Shown: positions 8,969 to 17,486 of the stretch, piece after piece
Layout of the letters: each line of letters starts with the position of its first letter
Numbering within the stretch: the first letter of the stretch is position 1
From: Bradyrhizobium iriomotense
GTDB taxonomy: Bacteria > Pseudomonadota > Alphaproteobacteria > Rhizobiales > Xanthobacteraceae
Reading direction: 5' to 3'
DNA: 64,000 nt
Assembly: GCF_030160715.1 (NCBI RefSeq)
Contig: NZ_BSOW01000007.1
Location: forward strand, 62,001-126,000
Translations under genes and position numbers: made by a program
Notes under the pieces: model-generated
The model's database searches: none
The model's input: the letters and a program-made list of their open reading frames with translations, nothing else
Told to the model about the DNA's origin: nothing

Positions 8969-10657
8969 CTACACCCGCGTCATATCGAATTTCGGCTTCT
9001 GGCCGCTGCCGTAGCGGCGCAGCGCGCCTTCCTCGCCGACCGCGTTCGGGCGCTGGAAGATCCAGTTCTGCCACGCGGTCAGGCGCGCGAAGATTTTTGA
9101 CTCCATCGTCTCCGGACCGACGAAGCGCAGGCTCGCTTCCATGCCGGTGAGGCTGTCGGGTGAGAAGCTCGCCCGCTCCTCCAGGAACACGCGGACCTCG
9201 TCATCCCAGTCGATATCGTCGAGCGCGAAGGTGACGAGGCCGAGCTCCTCGGCCTCCTCGGCGTCGAGGCTGGTGCCGACGGTCGCTTCCGCGCGCTCCA
9301 CATCGGACGGATCGGCCTGGAAGCGCGATTGCAGGCGGGTCAGCCCATGGCTCATCGGATAGGGGCCGAAGTTCATCGCGGAGAGTTCGATCGACGGCGG
9401 CGGACGATTGTCGCCCTGGCGCGTGCCGATCAGCATGTAGGAGCGGTCGGCGGCGAACACGAGCTCGGCGAGCGTGCCGGCAAAGCAGGAGCCGGGCTCG
9501 ACCAGCGTCACCAGCGTGCGCGAGGTGACGTCGATGCGCTTGAGCACGCGCTTCCAGTAATGCCTGATTTCGTTGACCAGCCAGTGCGCCTTGTTGGCTT
9601 CGAGGAACGCGTCGCAGGCGAGCACATGGACGCGCTCGCCATGGCTCTTGAACACGAGCATCGCGATCTCGAGCTCGTTGATGCGCAGGTGCAGGATCGC
9701 ATCGTCGAGCTCGCGCGCGACCTGGAGCGGCCAGAAGGAGGCGCCCTGCGCCAGCATGCCGTCGATATCGGCGGGAGGCGCAGCCTCCGGCGCCTTGATC
9801 GAGATGGTGGCGATGCGCGCGGCGCGATCGATATCGACGCTGACGAAGCCGTAGCGGATGCCGGTCTCGTCGATGATGCGCTTGAGCGGCGTCAGCGCCA
9901 CGCCCTTGCCGCTGCCCTTGCGCTTGGATGACGCTGCGAATTCCTTGGCGCGCTCGGTGATCTTCGCCTCGAGCTTGGAGTTGGGCGCGATCTCGTCGAC
10001 CAGGCGCCAGGCCACCGCGCGCTTGCCTTTCACGCCTTCCTCGATGGTGCAGAAGAAGTCGGCATGGTCGCGGCGCACCTTGCGCTTGTCGACGACGCGC
10101 GTGAGCCCGCCGGTGCCCGGCAGCACCGCGAGCAGCGGCACTTCGGGCAGAGCAACAGCAGACGAGCCGTCATCGGCGAGGATGATGTGGTCGGTTGCGA
10201 GCGCCAGCTCATAGCCGCCGCCGGCGGCCGAGCCGTTCACCACGGTGATGAAGCGCTGGCCGGAATTCTCCGAAGAGTCCTCCATGCCGTTGCGGGTCTC
10301 GTTGGTGAACTTGCAGAAGTTGACCTTGTGGGCGTGGGTCGAGCCGGCGAGCATGCGGATGTTGGCGCCGGCGCAGAACACGCGGTTCTTGGCCGAGCGC
10401 ATCAGCACGACCTTCACCTCGGGGTGCTCGAAGCGCAGCCGCTGGATCGCGTCCGCCAGCTCGATGTCGACGCCGAGGTCGTAGGAATTGAGCTTGAGCA
10501 GATAGCCCTCGAACAGGCCGCCGTTCTCGTCGACGTCCATGGTCAGCGTCGCGACATCACCGTCGATCGCAAGCTTCCAGTGCCGGTAGCGCGACGGATC
10601 GGTCTGGAAATCGATGAATTTCGCTCCGCCTGCGAGGCGACGATCTTCCCCGGCCAT
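8969..10657 (-). CDS. boxC: Benzoyl-CoA-dihydrodiol lyase (2,3-epoxybenzoyl-CoA dihydrolase) BoxC
   Basis: BoxC opens the ring of 2,3-epoxybenzoyl-CoA, giving 3,4-didehydroadipyl-CoA semialdehyde and formate. The 562-residue protein has the expected length (about 555) and a duplicated crotonase fold. The first half shows VFCAGANIRMLAGSTHAHKVNFCKFTNETRNG and VNGSAAGGGYELALATDHI (oxyanion-hole region); the C-terminal half shows GSCFAGTLAELVFAADRSYML. It lies directly upstream of boxB and downstream of a 118-base gap that holds a TGCA-type dyad, so boxCB may have its own promoter. Assignment is secure. Confidence 0.95.
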   Translation of the reverse strand: MAGEDRRLAGGAKFIDFQTDPSRYRHWKLAIDGDVATLTMDVDENGGLFEGYLLKLNSYDLGVDIELADAIQRLRFEHPEVKVVLMRSAKNRVFCAGANIRMLAGSTHAHKVNFCKFTNETRNGMEDSSENSGQRFITVVNGSAAGGGYELALATDHIILADDGSSAVALPEVPLLAVLPGTGGLTRVVDKRKVRRDHADFFCTIEEGVKGKRAVAWRLVDEIAPNSKLEAKITERAKEFAASSKRKGSGKGVALTPLKRIIDETGIRYGFVSVDIDRAARIATISIKAPEAAPPADIDGMLAQGASFWPLQVARELDDAILHLRINELEIAMLVFKSHGERVHVLACDAFLEANKAHWLVNEIRHYWKRVLKRIDVTSRTLVTLVEPGSCFAGTLAELVFAADRSYMLIGTRQGDNRPPPSIELSAMNFGPYPMSHGLTRLQSRFQADPSDVERAEATVGTSLDAEEAEELGLVTFALDDIDWDDEVRVFLEERASFSPDSLTGMEASLRFVGPETMESKIFARLTAWQNWIFQRPNAVGEEGALRRYGSGQKPKFDMTRV

Positions 10658-10703
10658 GAGCCACCCTTGAGCTTGACTATGCGCGTTTGGTTTTAACCGT
10701 TAC

Positions 10704-10719
10704 ATGCACAATAGTGCAT
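10704..10719 (-). promoter_or_regulatory. Candidate BoxR operator upstream of boxC
   Basis: ATGCA-CAATAG-TGCAT, a 16-base dyad about 45 bases upstream of the boxC start. A dyad with identical arms and spacer length occurs at 25018-25033 upstream of livH. TGCA elements are, from memory, part of BzdR/BoxR operators, so BoxR is the likely ligand; that link is inference. Confidence 0.5.
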
Positions 10720-10776
10720 CTTTTAGAGCGCGTCTAGTCCTTTGCGGACCATACATGCATTTTGCTTCATGATGGC

Positions 10777-11298
10777 TCAGGAGCGTGGAATCGTCCCGAG
10801 CGGGACCCAATCGGCCTTGGACAGCTGCTGCCCGCCGAGCTTGGCCTGGAGAAGAGCGACCAACGCCTCGGTCGGAAAGCGGTCGACGAAGCCGTCGGCG
10901 CCTCCGGATGCCTTGCGTGTCCGCAACTCGCGCAGCTCCTCCAGCGCCTCGCCGAACAGGCACGAGGCCGAATGCGGCCTGACGATGCGCAGCCGCAGGT
11001 TCGCGTTGGCGACATAGATGCAGGCGCGCAGCAGGATGCGCTCGCGGCCGCGCTGGGGAGCTGCCGCCCACACCGCCTCCAGGATCTCCTGCGATTCCCA
11101 GAAGTAGCCGCGATCGTTGAGCGCGAGCCCGTAGCGCAGCGCCGGATGCCGTGCCGGCACGTGGCCGCGGAACGCCGCCGGCACCAGCGCCTTGGCCACG
11201 TCGAGCGTCTCGCAATCGGCGTCGAGGTCGGTTTCGCCGGGCACATAGGCCCATTGCGGCCATGGCAGGGAGCCGGTCACGGATGGTCGCGCGATCAT
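10777..11298 (-). CDS. DUF309 domain-containing protein
   Basis: A 173-residue soluble protein of the DUF309 family, helical with the characteristic HPALRYGLALNDRGYFWESQEILEAVW segment (about 52-78). The biochemical role of the family is unknown. It lies between the alpha/beta hydrolase and boxC on the same strand, 20 bases after the hydrolase in the direction of transcription, so it is a member of the benzoate operon by position only. Nothing suggests an enzyme active site beyond the conserved H and E residues of that segment. Confidence 0.85.
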   Translation of the reverse strand: MIARPSVTGSLPWPQWAYVPGETDLDADCETLDVAKALVPAAFRGHVPARHPALRYGLALNDRGYFWESQEILEAVWAAAPQRGRERILLRACIYVANANLRLRIVRPHSASCLFGEALEELRELRTRKASGGADGFVDRFPTEALVALLQAKLGGQQLSKADWVPLGTIPRS

Positions 11299-11319
11299 CG
11301 GAGCGGAGCCCCCGATGAT

Positions 11320-12138
11320 TCATGCGGCATGTCCCTCAAGACCCAGGTCGGCGCGCAACGCCGCCCGGGCAAATTCTGCAATAGCGTCAAGCGTCGCCCC
11401 CGGCGCTTCACGATGCGGGGAGTGCCCCGCCTCTGAAATGACTTTCAAATCTACCGGACAATAACACTCTTCCTGCGCAATCTCGACCTGTCGCATTGTC
11501 CCATACTGGTCATCCACACCTTGAACGACCAGGACGGGAACGCGGATATAGGCGAGGTACTCGGAAACATCCCAGCTGCGGAATTTTGGGTCGAGCCAGG
11601 CGCCGTTCCAGCCATAGAAGGCGTTGTCGACGTCCTTGTGCCAGCGCCCCAGCCTGGCCTTGAGATCCGTGGTCTCGTAAGCCGTCTTGATCTCGGCGAT
11701 CGACTTCACCGAGATGTCCTCGACGATGAAATGCGGCGCGATCAGCGCAATGCCTTGCAGGCGATGATCCTGATGTGAACCGGCGTAAATAGTCGCGATC
11801 GAGGCACCATCGGAATGGCCGAGCAACAGGCCGCGCTTGAAGCCGATCGCGTCAAGCAGCTTCGGCAGTACGTCGAGCGCCTCGCGATGCATGTAGTCGA
11901 GCGGCCGCGGCAGCGTCACCGGGCTCGACTGGCCATAGCCCGCGCGCGAATAGAGGAAGATGCCGGCCCCGGTCGCCGCTTGCAGTTTTTCCGGAAAGTC
12001 GCCCCACAGGCCGACCGAGCCGAGCCCCTCATGCAGCATGACGATGGTGGGCGCATCTGCGGATTTCGGCGCAAGCCATTTGTATTCGAGGCTGGCGCCG
12101 CCGTTGGTGAGAAAGCCTGCGGGGGTGAGGTTGATCAT
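11320..12138 (-). CDS. Alpha/beta hydrolase of the box cluster
   Basis: A 272-residue alpha/beta hydrolase. The nucleophile elbow is GHSDGASIA (Ser), the oxyanion strand is IVMLHEGLGSVGLWGDFP, the acid is in VLVVQGVDDQYGT and the catalytic His in VISEAGHSPHREAP. Hydrolases of this type accompany box operons and may act on a ring-cleavage lactone or CoA thioester; the substrate here is inferred only from position between the ligase and DUF309. The start at 12138 is chosen; upstream in-frame sequence reads through a palindromic repeat (MAGLDPAI...) and is probably not translated. Confidence 0.85.
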   Translation of the reverse strand: MINLTPAGFLTNGGASLEYKWLAPKSADAPTIVMLHEGLGSVGLWGDFPEKLQAATGAGIFLYSRAGYGQSSPVTLPRPLDYMHREALDVLPKLLDAIGFKRGLLLGHSDGASIATIYAGSHQDHRLQGIALIAPHFIVEDISVKSIAEIKTAYETTDLKARLGRWHKDVDNAFYGWNGAWLDPKFRSWDVSEYLAYIRVPVLVVQGVDDQYGTMRQVEIAQEECYCPVDLKVISEAGHSPHREAPGATLDAIAEFARAALRADLGLEGHAA

Positions 12139-12158
12139 GCTGTTGCTCTTCTCTCCAT

Positions 12159-12244
12159 CGTCATGCCCGGGCTTGACCCGGGCATCCACGTCTATCCCTA
12201 GCCGCTGTGGCGCGTGGATGGCCGGGTCAAGCCCGGCCATGACG
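12159..12244. repeat. Palindromic intergenic repeat, family B
   Basis: CGTCATGCCCGGGCTTGACC with a near-complementary partner ending GGTCAAGCCCGGCCATGACG. The minus-strand frame through it reads MAGLDPAIH...VKPGHD, the peptide typical of this alphaproteobacterial element. The same element lies inside a coding region at 61301-61389. Confidence 0.85.
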
Positions 12245-12252
12245 AGCTGCCG

Positions 12253-13794
12253 CTAATGCGCGCCTTCGCGCAGCTTGAAGCGCTGGATTTTGCCGATTGC
12301 CGTCTTCGGCAGCGACTCCACGACATCGATCCAGCGCGGATATTTCCAGGGGCCGATCTTCTGCTTGACGTGCTCCTTCAGCATCTCCTGGAGATCGCTC
12401 GTCTTGGCACCGGGACGCAGCACGACAAAGGCTTTCGGCTTCAACAGGCCTTCCGGATCGGCTTCTGGCACGACGGCTGCTTCCAGCACGGCCGGGTGCG
12501 TGATCAATGCGCTCTCGACCTCGAACGGCGAGACCCAGATGCCCGAGACCTTGAACATGTCGTCGGAGCGTCCGCAGAAGGTGTAGCGGCCATCGGCGTC
12601 GCGAACATATTTGTCGCCGGTGCGCGTCCACGGCCCCTCGAATGTGCGGCGGCTCTTGTGGCGCTGATTCCAGTAGCCCTCGCCGGCCGACGGCGCATCG
12701 ACCAGGAGCTCGCCGACCTCGCCGTCAGGCACGTCCTGGCCGGCCTCGTTCACGAGCCGCACGGCATAGCCCGGCACCGGCTTGCCGGACGAGCCGTATT
12801 TGATGTCATCCGGCGCATTCGACAGGAAGATGTGCAACAGCTCGGTCGAGCCGACGCCGTCGAGGATGTCGACGCCGAAGCGTGCCTTCCAGGCGTTGCC
12901 CACCGACTCAGGCAGCGCCTCGCCGGCGGAGGTGCAGATGCGAAGCTTGTTGCCGCCGCGCTCCTGCTTACCGGCTTCGTCGTTGAGCATGGCCGCGAAC
13001 AGCGTCGGCACGCCATAGAAGATGGTCGGGTTGTATCGGTTCATCAGCTCGAACATGCGCGCCGGCGTCGGCCGTTCGGTGTTCAGCACCGTGGTGGCGC
13101 CGACCGACATCGGAAAGGTCAGCGCATTGCCAAGGCCATAGGCGAAGAACAGCTTTGCCGCGGACAGACAGACGTCGTCCTCGCGAATGCCGAGCACCTG
13201 CTTGGCATAGGTGTCGGCGGTCGCCTGCAAGTTCGCATGCAGATGGCGCACGCCCTTGGGCATGCCGGTCGAGCCGGACGAATAGAGCCAGAACGCGGGC
13301 TCGTCCGGATGCGTCGCCACAGTTGCGAAATCATCGGTCTCTTGCGCGAGCTCTTCCGCGAGCTGCCTGTGGCCGTTCTGCTTCTTACCGGAGACGACGA
13401 CATGCTCGAGATCCGGCATGCCGCCGACGACGTCCTTGATGACGGGATAGAGCGCCTCGGAGACGAACAGCACGCGCGCGCGGCAGTCGGCGAGAATGTA
13501 GGCGTATTGCTCCGCGGTCAGCAGCGTGTTCAGCGGCACCGGCACGATGCCGGCGCGGATCGCGCCGAGAAACACGATCGGGAAATCGATCGTGTCGAGC
13601 ATGATCATCGCCACGCGCTCCTCGCGGCGGACGCCGAGACGGCGCAGCATGTTGGCGGCGCGACGCGTTTGTTGCTGGAGCTCGCCATAGGTCAGGCGGG
13701 AGACGGTGTCGTCGAAGACGAGCTTGTTGCCCCTGCCCTCCGCGACGTTACGGTCGAGCAGCCAGGTCACCGCGTTATAGGATGCCTCGCTCAC
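12253..13794 (-). CDS. bclA: Benzoate-CoA ligase
   Basis: Activates benzoate to benzoyl-CoA with ATP, the entry step of the box pathway. The 513-residue protein is a complete ANL-superfamily ligase: the P-loop FWLYSSGSTGMPKGVRHLH (about 170-188), GVGSTELLHIFLSN (A5), TGDKYVRDADGRY with the hinge region, and the C-terminal lysine in LPKTAIGKIQR. It is the first gene of the benzoate operon, divergent from boxR, and the 122-base shared region holds two dyads. Close aryl-CoA ligases (4-hydroxybenzoate, anthranilate) cannot be excluded, but the box genes make benzoate most likely. Confidence 0.93.
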   Translation of the reverse strand: MSEASYNAVTWLLDRNVAEGRGNKLVFDDTVSRLTYGELQQQTRRAANMLRRLGVRREERVAMIMLDTIDFPIVFLGAIRAGIVPVPLNTLLTAEQYAYILADCRARVLFVSEALYPVIKDVVGGMPDLEHVVVSGKKQNGHRQLAEELAQETDDFATVATHPDEPAFWLYSSGSTGMPKGVRHLHANLQATADTYAKQVLGIREDDVCLSAAKLFFAYGLGNALTFPMSVGATTVLNTERPTPARMFELMNRYNPTIFYGVPTLFAAMLNDEAGKQERGGNKLRICTSAGEALPESVGNAWKARFGVDILDGVGSTELLHIFLSNAPDDIKYGSSGKPVPGYAVRLVNEAGQDVPDGEVGELLVDAPSAGEGYWNQRHKSRRTFEGPWTRTGDKYVRDADGRYTFCGRSDDMFKVSGIWVSPFEVESALITHPAVLEAAVVPEADPEGLLKPKAFVVLRPGAKTSDLQEMLKEHVKQKIGPWKYPRWIDVVESLPKTAIGKIQRFKLREGAH

Positions 13795-13813
13795 GGACTT
13801 CTCCCCCGAATTT

Positions 13814-13827
13814 TGAATTATAATTCA
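13814..13827. promoter_or_regulatory. Perfect 14-base palindrome upstream of benzoate-CoA ligase
   Basis: TGAATTATAATTCA lies 20 bases upstream of the ligase start in the boxR/ligase divergent region. It could be a regulator site or overlap the -10 region of the ligase promoter. Confidence 0.45.
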
Positions 13828-13855
13828 TAGAAAGACACTCCGTCGGCTTGCTGTC

Positions 13856-13871
13856 AATGCCATCAGGCATT
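13856..13871. promoter_or_regulatory. Dyad upstream of boxR
   Basis: AATGCC-ATCA-GGCATT, six-base arms, 46 bases upstream of the boxR start in the divergent region. Candidate autoregulatory operator; no experimental basis. Confidence 0.4.
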
Positions 13872-13916
13872 ATGTTTCCGACAAATGCGCCGCCGGACAT
13901 CCGCTAAAGAAGGCAA

Positions 13917-14825
13917 ATGACCGAAAGCCCCGACGCCGAATCCCAATTCCTCGAACAGCTTGGCCAGCGCGTGCGCACCACGCGCGCGCTGCGCGGCATG
14001 TCGCGAAAAGTCCTCGCCAAGGTGTCCGGCATTTCCGAACGCTACATCGCCCAGCTCGAGGGCGGCAAAGGCAATGTCTCGATCGTGCTGCTCAGGCGCG
14101 TGTCGAACGCGATGGGCGCGCATCTGGAAGACCTGCTGCCGACGATCGAGCCTGCGCCGGACTGGCAGATGTTCCGCGATCTCCTGCGCAAGGCAACGCC
14201 TGGCCAGATCGCACAGGCCAAGGACCTCCTCACTGGGGGCAGCGCGTCCGCTCCGCGGCGTGCGCCGTTCTGCGGCATCGCGCTGATCGGCCTGCGCGGC
14301 GCCGGTAAATCCACGCTCGGCAGGATGCTGGCGAAGAAGATCGGCTGGAGCTTCGTCGAGCTCAACAAGGCGATCGAGGAGCAGAACGGGCTGTCGATCG
14401 CCGAGATCATTGCGCTCTACGGCCAGGAAGGCTTTCGCCGCATGGAGCAGGCAGCGCTGCAACAGCTCCTCGCGCGCCACGAGCTGATGGTGCTCGCGAC
14501 CGGCGGCGGCATCGTCTCGGAGCCGCTGACCTTCGACCAGATCCTGTCCTCGTTCTACACGATCTGGCTAAAGGCCGAGCCGGAAGAGCATATGGCCCGC
14601 GTGCGCCGCCAGGGCGACCTGCGCCCGATGGCCGATGATCGCTCCGCGATGACGGAGCTGCGCAACATCCTGCTCAGCCGCGAGCCGCTGTATTCGCGCG
14701 CGACGGCGGTGGTCGATACGGCGGGGCTGAGTGTCGACGCCGCCGCAGCGCGGCTGATCGACGCGGTGCGACCGGTGTTGCAGAACGAAGCGCGCAGCTT
14801 TGGGCTGCGAAGCGTGGCGCTCTAA
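13917..14825 (+). CDS. boxR: BoxR-type regulator: HTH fused to a shikimate-kinase-like domain
   Basis: A 302-residue regulator with an XRE-type helix-turn-helix (about 15-72; SRKVLAKVSGISERYIAQLEGGKGNVS) joined to a shikimate-kinase-like domain (about 118-290) with a P-loop GLRGAGKSTLG (125-135), ATGGGIVSE and an LID-like arginine segment. BzdR/BoxR proteins have this fusion, bind benzoyl-CoA through the kinase-like domain and repress benzoate operons. It is divergent from the benzoate-CoA ligase and its stop abuts the stop of the convergent GH172-like gene. Function as the benzoyl-CoA sensor follows from architecture and place. Confidence 0.93.
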   Translation: MTESPDAESQFLEQLGQRVRTTRALRGMSRKVLAKVSGISERYIAQLEGGKGNVSIVLLRRVSNAMGAHLEDLLPTIEPAPDWQMFRDLLRKATPGQIAQAKDLLTGGSASAPRRAPFCGIALIGLRGAGKSTLGRMLAKKIGWSFVELNKAIEEQNGLSIAEIIALYGQEGFRRMEQAALQQLLARHELMVLATGGGIVSEPLTFDQILSSFYTIWLKAEPEEHMARVRRQGDLRPMADDRSAMTELRNILLSREPLYSRATAVVDTAGLSVDAAAARLIDAVRPVLQNEARSFGLRSVAL

Positions 14826-15956
14826 TCAATCCACCTCGAGATAATGCACGCCCGGCAGCTCGGGGAACGGCGCCGTCGGCAGCGTTTGGTACCAGAACGC
14901 GACCGACGCCACGTCGTCCTGCAAGGGCAGATATTTCGGCTCCTTCACGCCGGAGCGCCAGCCGAGCGCCTGCATCGTCACGCGCAAATCGCGTCGGAAG
15001 CGCACGGGGTCGGGAATGTGCCAGCGGTACATGCCAAAACGCTGCTGCGACTTGTAGACGCCGTCGGGGCGGATCACCTGCGGCAGGCCGGCATAGGGCG
15101 TCGTGAATTCGAGATAGCGCGACGCTGGCCCGCCGCTCGCGCCGGGATTGGCGAGCTGCCACGGCACGCGCGGATCGAAATTGTAGGCGCCGCCAAAATA
15201 ATCCTCGGTGCCGGTGCCGCAGATGGTCGGAAACTCACCGTCGCCGTCGATGAAGAATTTGATCTCGCCCTCGCCCCACCAACCATTGTTGTTCGAGCCC
15301 CAGGCCATGTAAGTGCCGACATAGTGGCCGTGTCCGGTGACGCCATCGAGCAACGTGTGGACTTCCTTGTACGGCACCGGATTGGTGCGGCGGAACTGCG
15401 CGTGAAAATAGGCGCAATCTTCCGGCACGTCCGTCAGCGTGTAGTTGATCTGGTAGTAGATGGTCTGCGCCTCCTCGTTGCGATTCTCCAGCGTGACCCG
15501 CGCGCGCTTGCGGAACGGCATTTCCCAATAGCAATTGAAGCCGCGGCCCGGATTGACGCAGACCGCCAGCGAGGACACCTGCGCAAATTCCTCCCAGCCG
15601 CAGGCAAAGAAATCGCCGATCGGACATTCGACGCTGGGCAACGCCTGGTCATCCCAATAGATGCGCAGGATGAAACGGCGCAGACGGCCGCGCGAAATCG
15701 TCATCCAGATCTGCTGGATCGCGCCCGCACCTTCGATGTCGGCCAGCGTAAAGGTCGCGCCGGGCTCGATGACGACGTAAGGCGAGATCTTCCAGCCTCG
15801 TCCGAGGTCACGCGCCTGCGGTGCCGCCGGGCCATCGACGGCCATGCCGCCCTTGCCTTTTTCGCCGGTGAAATTTTCCGGACTGATCGAGCGCGACTGC
15901 GCGTTCGACAGGCGCGAGAGGTTGCCGAGATGGAGGCCTAGTCCGGAGAATGTCAT
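14826..15956 (-). CDS. DUF2961 / glycoside hydrolase family 172 protein
   Basis: A 376-residue cytoplasmic (no signal peptide) protein of the DUF2961 family, now GH172, whose characterised members act on alpha-fructofuranosyl or arabinofuranosyl linkages. Family-typical stretches are LADIEGAGAIQQIWMT, RIYWDDQALPSVECPIGDFF, NNNGWWGEGEIKFFIDGD and ICGTGTEDYFGGAYNFD, which includes the conserved acidic residues. There is no sugar transporter or regulator beside it; it is convergent with boxR with no gap between the stop codons. The substrate is unknown. Confidence 0.85.
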   Translation of the reverse strand: MTFSGLGLHLGNLSRLSNAQSRSISPENFTGEKGKGGMAVDGPAAPQARDLGRGWKISPYVVIEPGATFTLADIEGAGAIQQIWMTISRGRLRRFILRIYWDDQALPSVECPIGDFFACGWEEFAQVSSLAVCVNPGRGFNCYWEMPFRKRARVTLENRNEEAQTIYYQINYTLTDVPEDCAYFHAQFRRTNPVPYKEVHTLLDGVTGHGHYVGTYMAWGSNNNGWWGEGEIKFFIDGDGEFPTICGTGTEDYFGGAYNFDPRVPWQLANPGASGGPASRYLEFTTPYAGLPQVIRPDGVYKSQQRFGMYRWHIPDPVRFRRDLRVTMQALGWRSGVKEPKYLPLQDDVASVAFWYQTLPTAPFPELPGVHYLEVD

Positions 15957-15992
15957 TGTGTCTCACCTTGCGGTCACGATTCGAAAGCCTCC

Positions 15993-16067
15993 GTAGCCCG
16001 GATGAGCGAAGCGACATCCGGGACTCTGCGGCGCTTCCCCGGGTATCGCTACGCTCACCCGGGCTAC
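15993..16067. repeat. Palindromic repeat, family E, copy 1
   Basis: GTAGCCCGGATGAGCGAAGC at the start and its complementary partner ending CACCCGGGCTAC. A second copy lies at 16580-16644, only about 0.5 kb away. Confidence 0.8.
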
Positions 16068-16109
16068 AAGGCTAGGAGGCAGGAGCTTGGTCCAGGCAGG
16101 GATCGCAGG

Positions 16110-16189
16110 GTGGGTTAGCGAAGCGTAACCCACCACTTCTCTCGACATCCGGAGGGCAACGAGGTGGGTTACGCCGACGCCAACCCACC
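16110..16189. repeat. Composite GTGGGTTA-type palindromic repeat
   Basis: Two consecutive stems: GTGGGTTA-N8-TAACCCAC (16110-16133) and GGTGGGTT-N11-AACCCACC (16163-16189). Together with the family E copy just before it this fills most of the 15957-16205 gap. Confidence 0.7.
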
Positions 16190-16205
16190 CGACGCAGCCA
16201 CGCCG

Positions 16206-16535
16206 CTAGACCGACCAGTAGTTCGGATGCTGATAGGCTCGCGAGCGGTCGCCCCAGTCGAACTCCTCGCCGTCGAACTCGCAAGGGCCGGCGCTCAGCT
16301 CGTCCAGCGTCACCTCGACCTGGAAGGCCTGGCGGTGCGGATCGTATTTCAGCGCGCTCCACTGGACGGGATAATGGTGATGCGTGCCGAGCAGCCCGCC
16401 GGTCTTGATTACGGCATAGGCGACCGTTCCGCTCACCTTGTCGAGCATCAGCCGCTCGATCGTGCCGAGCTTCGTGCCGTCGCGCCCGAAGACGGCGACA
16501 TGCTCCACGCGATCACTGGGAACCATGGTGTGCAT
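16206..16535 (-). CDS. PRC-barrel domain protein
   Basis: A 109-residue protein with a PRC-barrel fold over most of its length (VEHVAVFGRDGTKLGTIERLMLDKVSGTVAYAVIKTGG). Such small stand-alone barrels are common in rhizobia, often stress-related, with no defined activity. The ATG at 16535 has AGGGAGC upstream; in-frame sequence further upstream reads into a family E repeat and is rejected. It stands alone between repeats. Confidence 0.85.
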   Translation of the reverse strand: MHTMVPSDRVEHVAVFGRDGTKLGTIERLMLDKVSGTVAYAVIKTGGLLGTHHHYPVQWSALKYDPHRQAFQVEVTLDELSAGPCEFDGEEFDWGDRSRAYQHPNYWSV

Positions 16536-16579
16536 GGCGTGCTCCCTGGGGTTCTTGCGTTTGCACGCATTATAGCCCT

Positions 16580-16644
16580 GTAGCCCGGATGAGCGAAGCG
16601 ACATCCGGGAAGACCCCGGGTATCGCTGCGCTCACCCGGGCTAC
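16580..16644. repeat. Palindromic repeat, family E, copy 2
   Basis: Same outer arms as 15993-16067 (GTAGCCCGGATGAGCG, CTCACCCGGGCTAC) with a shorter interior. It ends four bases before the stop of the IclR gene and may serve as a terminator between the iclR and PRC-barrel genes. Confidence 0.8.
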
Positions 16645-16648
16645 AAGG

Positions 16649-17434
16649 CTACAGCAACTGCGAGCGCACCGACACGGCACCCTCGCGCAGGAGCGGCAGG
16701 AAGCGGTCGATCAGCTCCTGCGTCGGCACGCGATCGACATGGGCGCCCATGTTTATGGCGGCAACGATGGTGTCGTCGTAGCGGCGGACGGGAACGGAGA
16801 TCGAGCGGAAATGCGGCTCGGCCTCGCGATCGACCAGCGAGAAACCCCGGGCACGATCGGCGGCGATCTGCGCAAGGAGCAGCTTCGGATCGGTCGCCGT
16901 CCGCGGCGTCAGCGCCTCGCGCTTCATCTTTTTCAGGCGTGCGGCGAGCGCGGCATCGTCGAACTGGCCGAGCATGGCGCGGCCGACCGAGGTGCAAAAG
17001 GCCGGCAGGCGGTAGCCGATCTCGAGCCCGCCGGAGAACACCCGCATCGGACTGCCGCGCGCGATGAACACGACGTCGTCGCCGTCGAGCACCGCGAGGG
17101 AGGAGATCTCCTGCGCCGCGGTCGCGACACGGTCGAGCACCGGTTGCAGCACGGCGACGAGCTGGTTGGAGCGCAAATACGACGCCGCCAGCGTCAGCAC
17201 ATGCGGCGTCAGCGAGAACAGCTTGCCGTCGGTCGCGACGAAACCGCCGCGCTGGAGCGTGAACAGGATGCGCCGGGCGGTGGCGCGCGGCAGCTCGGCG
17301 GCGCGGGCAAGATCGCTGAGTGTCATCGGGCCGGCGGTCGTGCCGAACATCTGCAACAGCCGCAAGCCGCGATCGAGGCTCTCGACGAAATCCGTCGCGC
17401 GCTCCTCCGTCTCGTTCCGCTTCAGCTTGGGCAT
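16649..17434 (-). CDS. IclR-family transcriptional regulator
   Basis: A 261-residue regulator with an N-terminal winged HTH (about 15-75; LSDLARAAELPRATARRILFTLQRGGFV) and a C-terminal IclR effector domain (about 90-255) showing YRLPAFCTSVGRAMLG and VDREAEPHFRSISVPVRRYDDTIVAAINMG. Members such as PcaR and PobR control aromatic acid catabolism. It is divergent from the Rieske oxygenase gene, with a dyad in the 111-base shared region, so that oxygenase is the probable target. The effector cannot be predicted. Confidence 0.92.
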   Translation of the reverse strand: MPKLKRNETEERATDFVESLDRGLRLLQMFGTTAGPMTLSDLARAAELPRATARRILFTLQRGGFVATDGKLFSLTPHVLTLAASYLRSNQLVAVLQPVLDRVATAAQEISSLAVLDGDDVVFIARGSPMRVFSGGLEIGYRLPAFCTSVGRAMLGQFDDAALAARLKKMKREALTPRTATDPKLLLAQIAADRARGFSLVDREAEPHFRSISVPVRRYDDTIVAAINMGAHVDRVPTQELIDRFLPLLREGAVSVRSQLL

Positions 17435-17486
17435 CGGATCCGCGCCTGCAAAATATTGCTTGCTGCCAAATCAAGGCATGTCATAA

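Noticed and set aside
7588..9150. 520-codon plus-strand frame opposite boxB
   Set aside because: Mirror of boxB; low-complexity translation and it crosses a palindromic repeat.
11320..12240. Longer start for the box-cluster hydrolase
   Set aside because: The extra 34 residues come from the family B repeat and there is no ribosome binding site, so the ATG at 12138 is preferred.
12214..13830. 538-codon plus-strand frame opposite benzoate-CoA ligase
   Set aside because: Antisense shadow of a conserved ligase with no recognisable domain.
15993..16644. CRISPR-like clustered repeats
   Set aside because: The repeats are dyad-symmetric palindromic elements with irregular spacing and no constant direct repeat or spacers.
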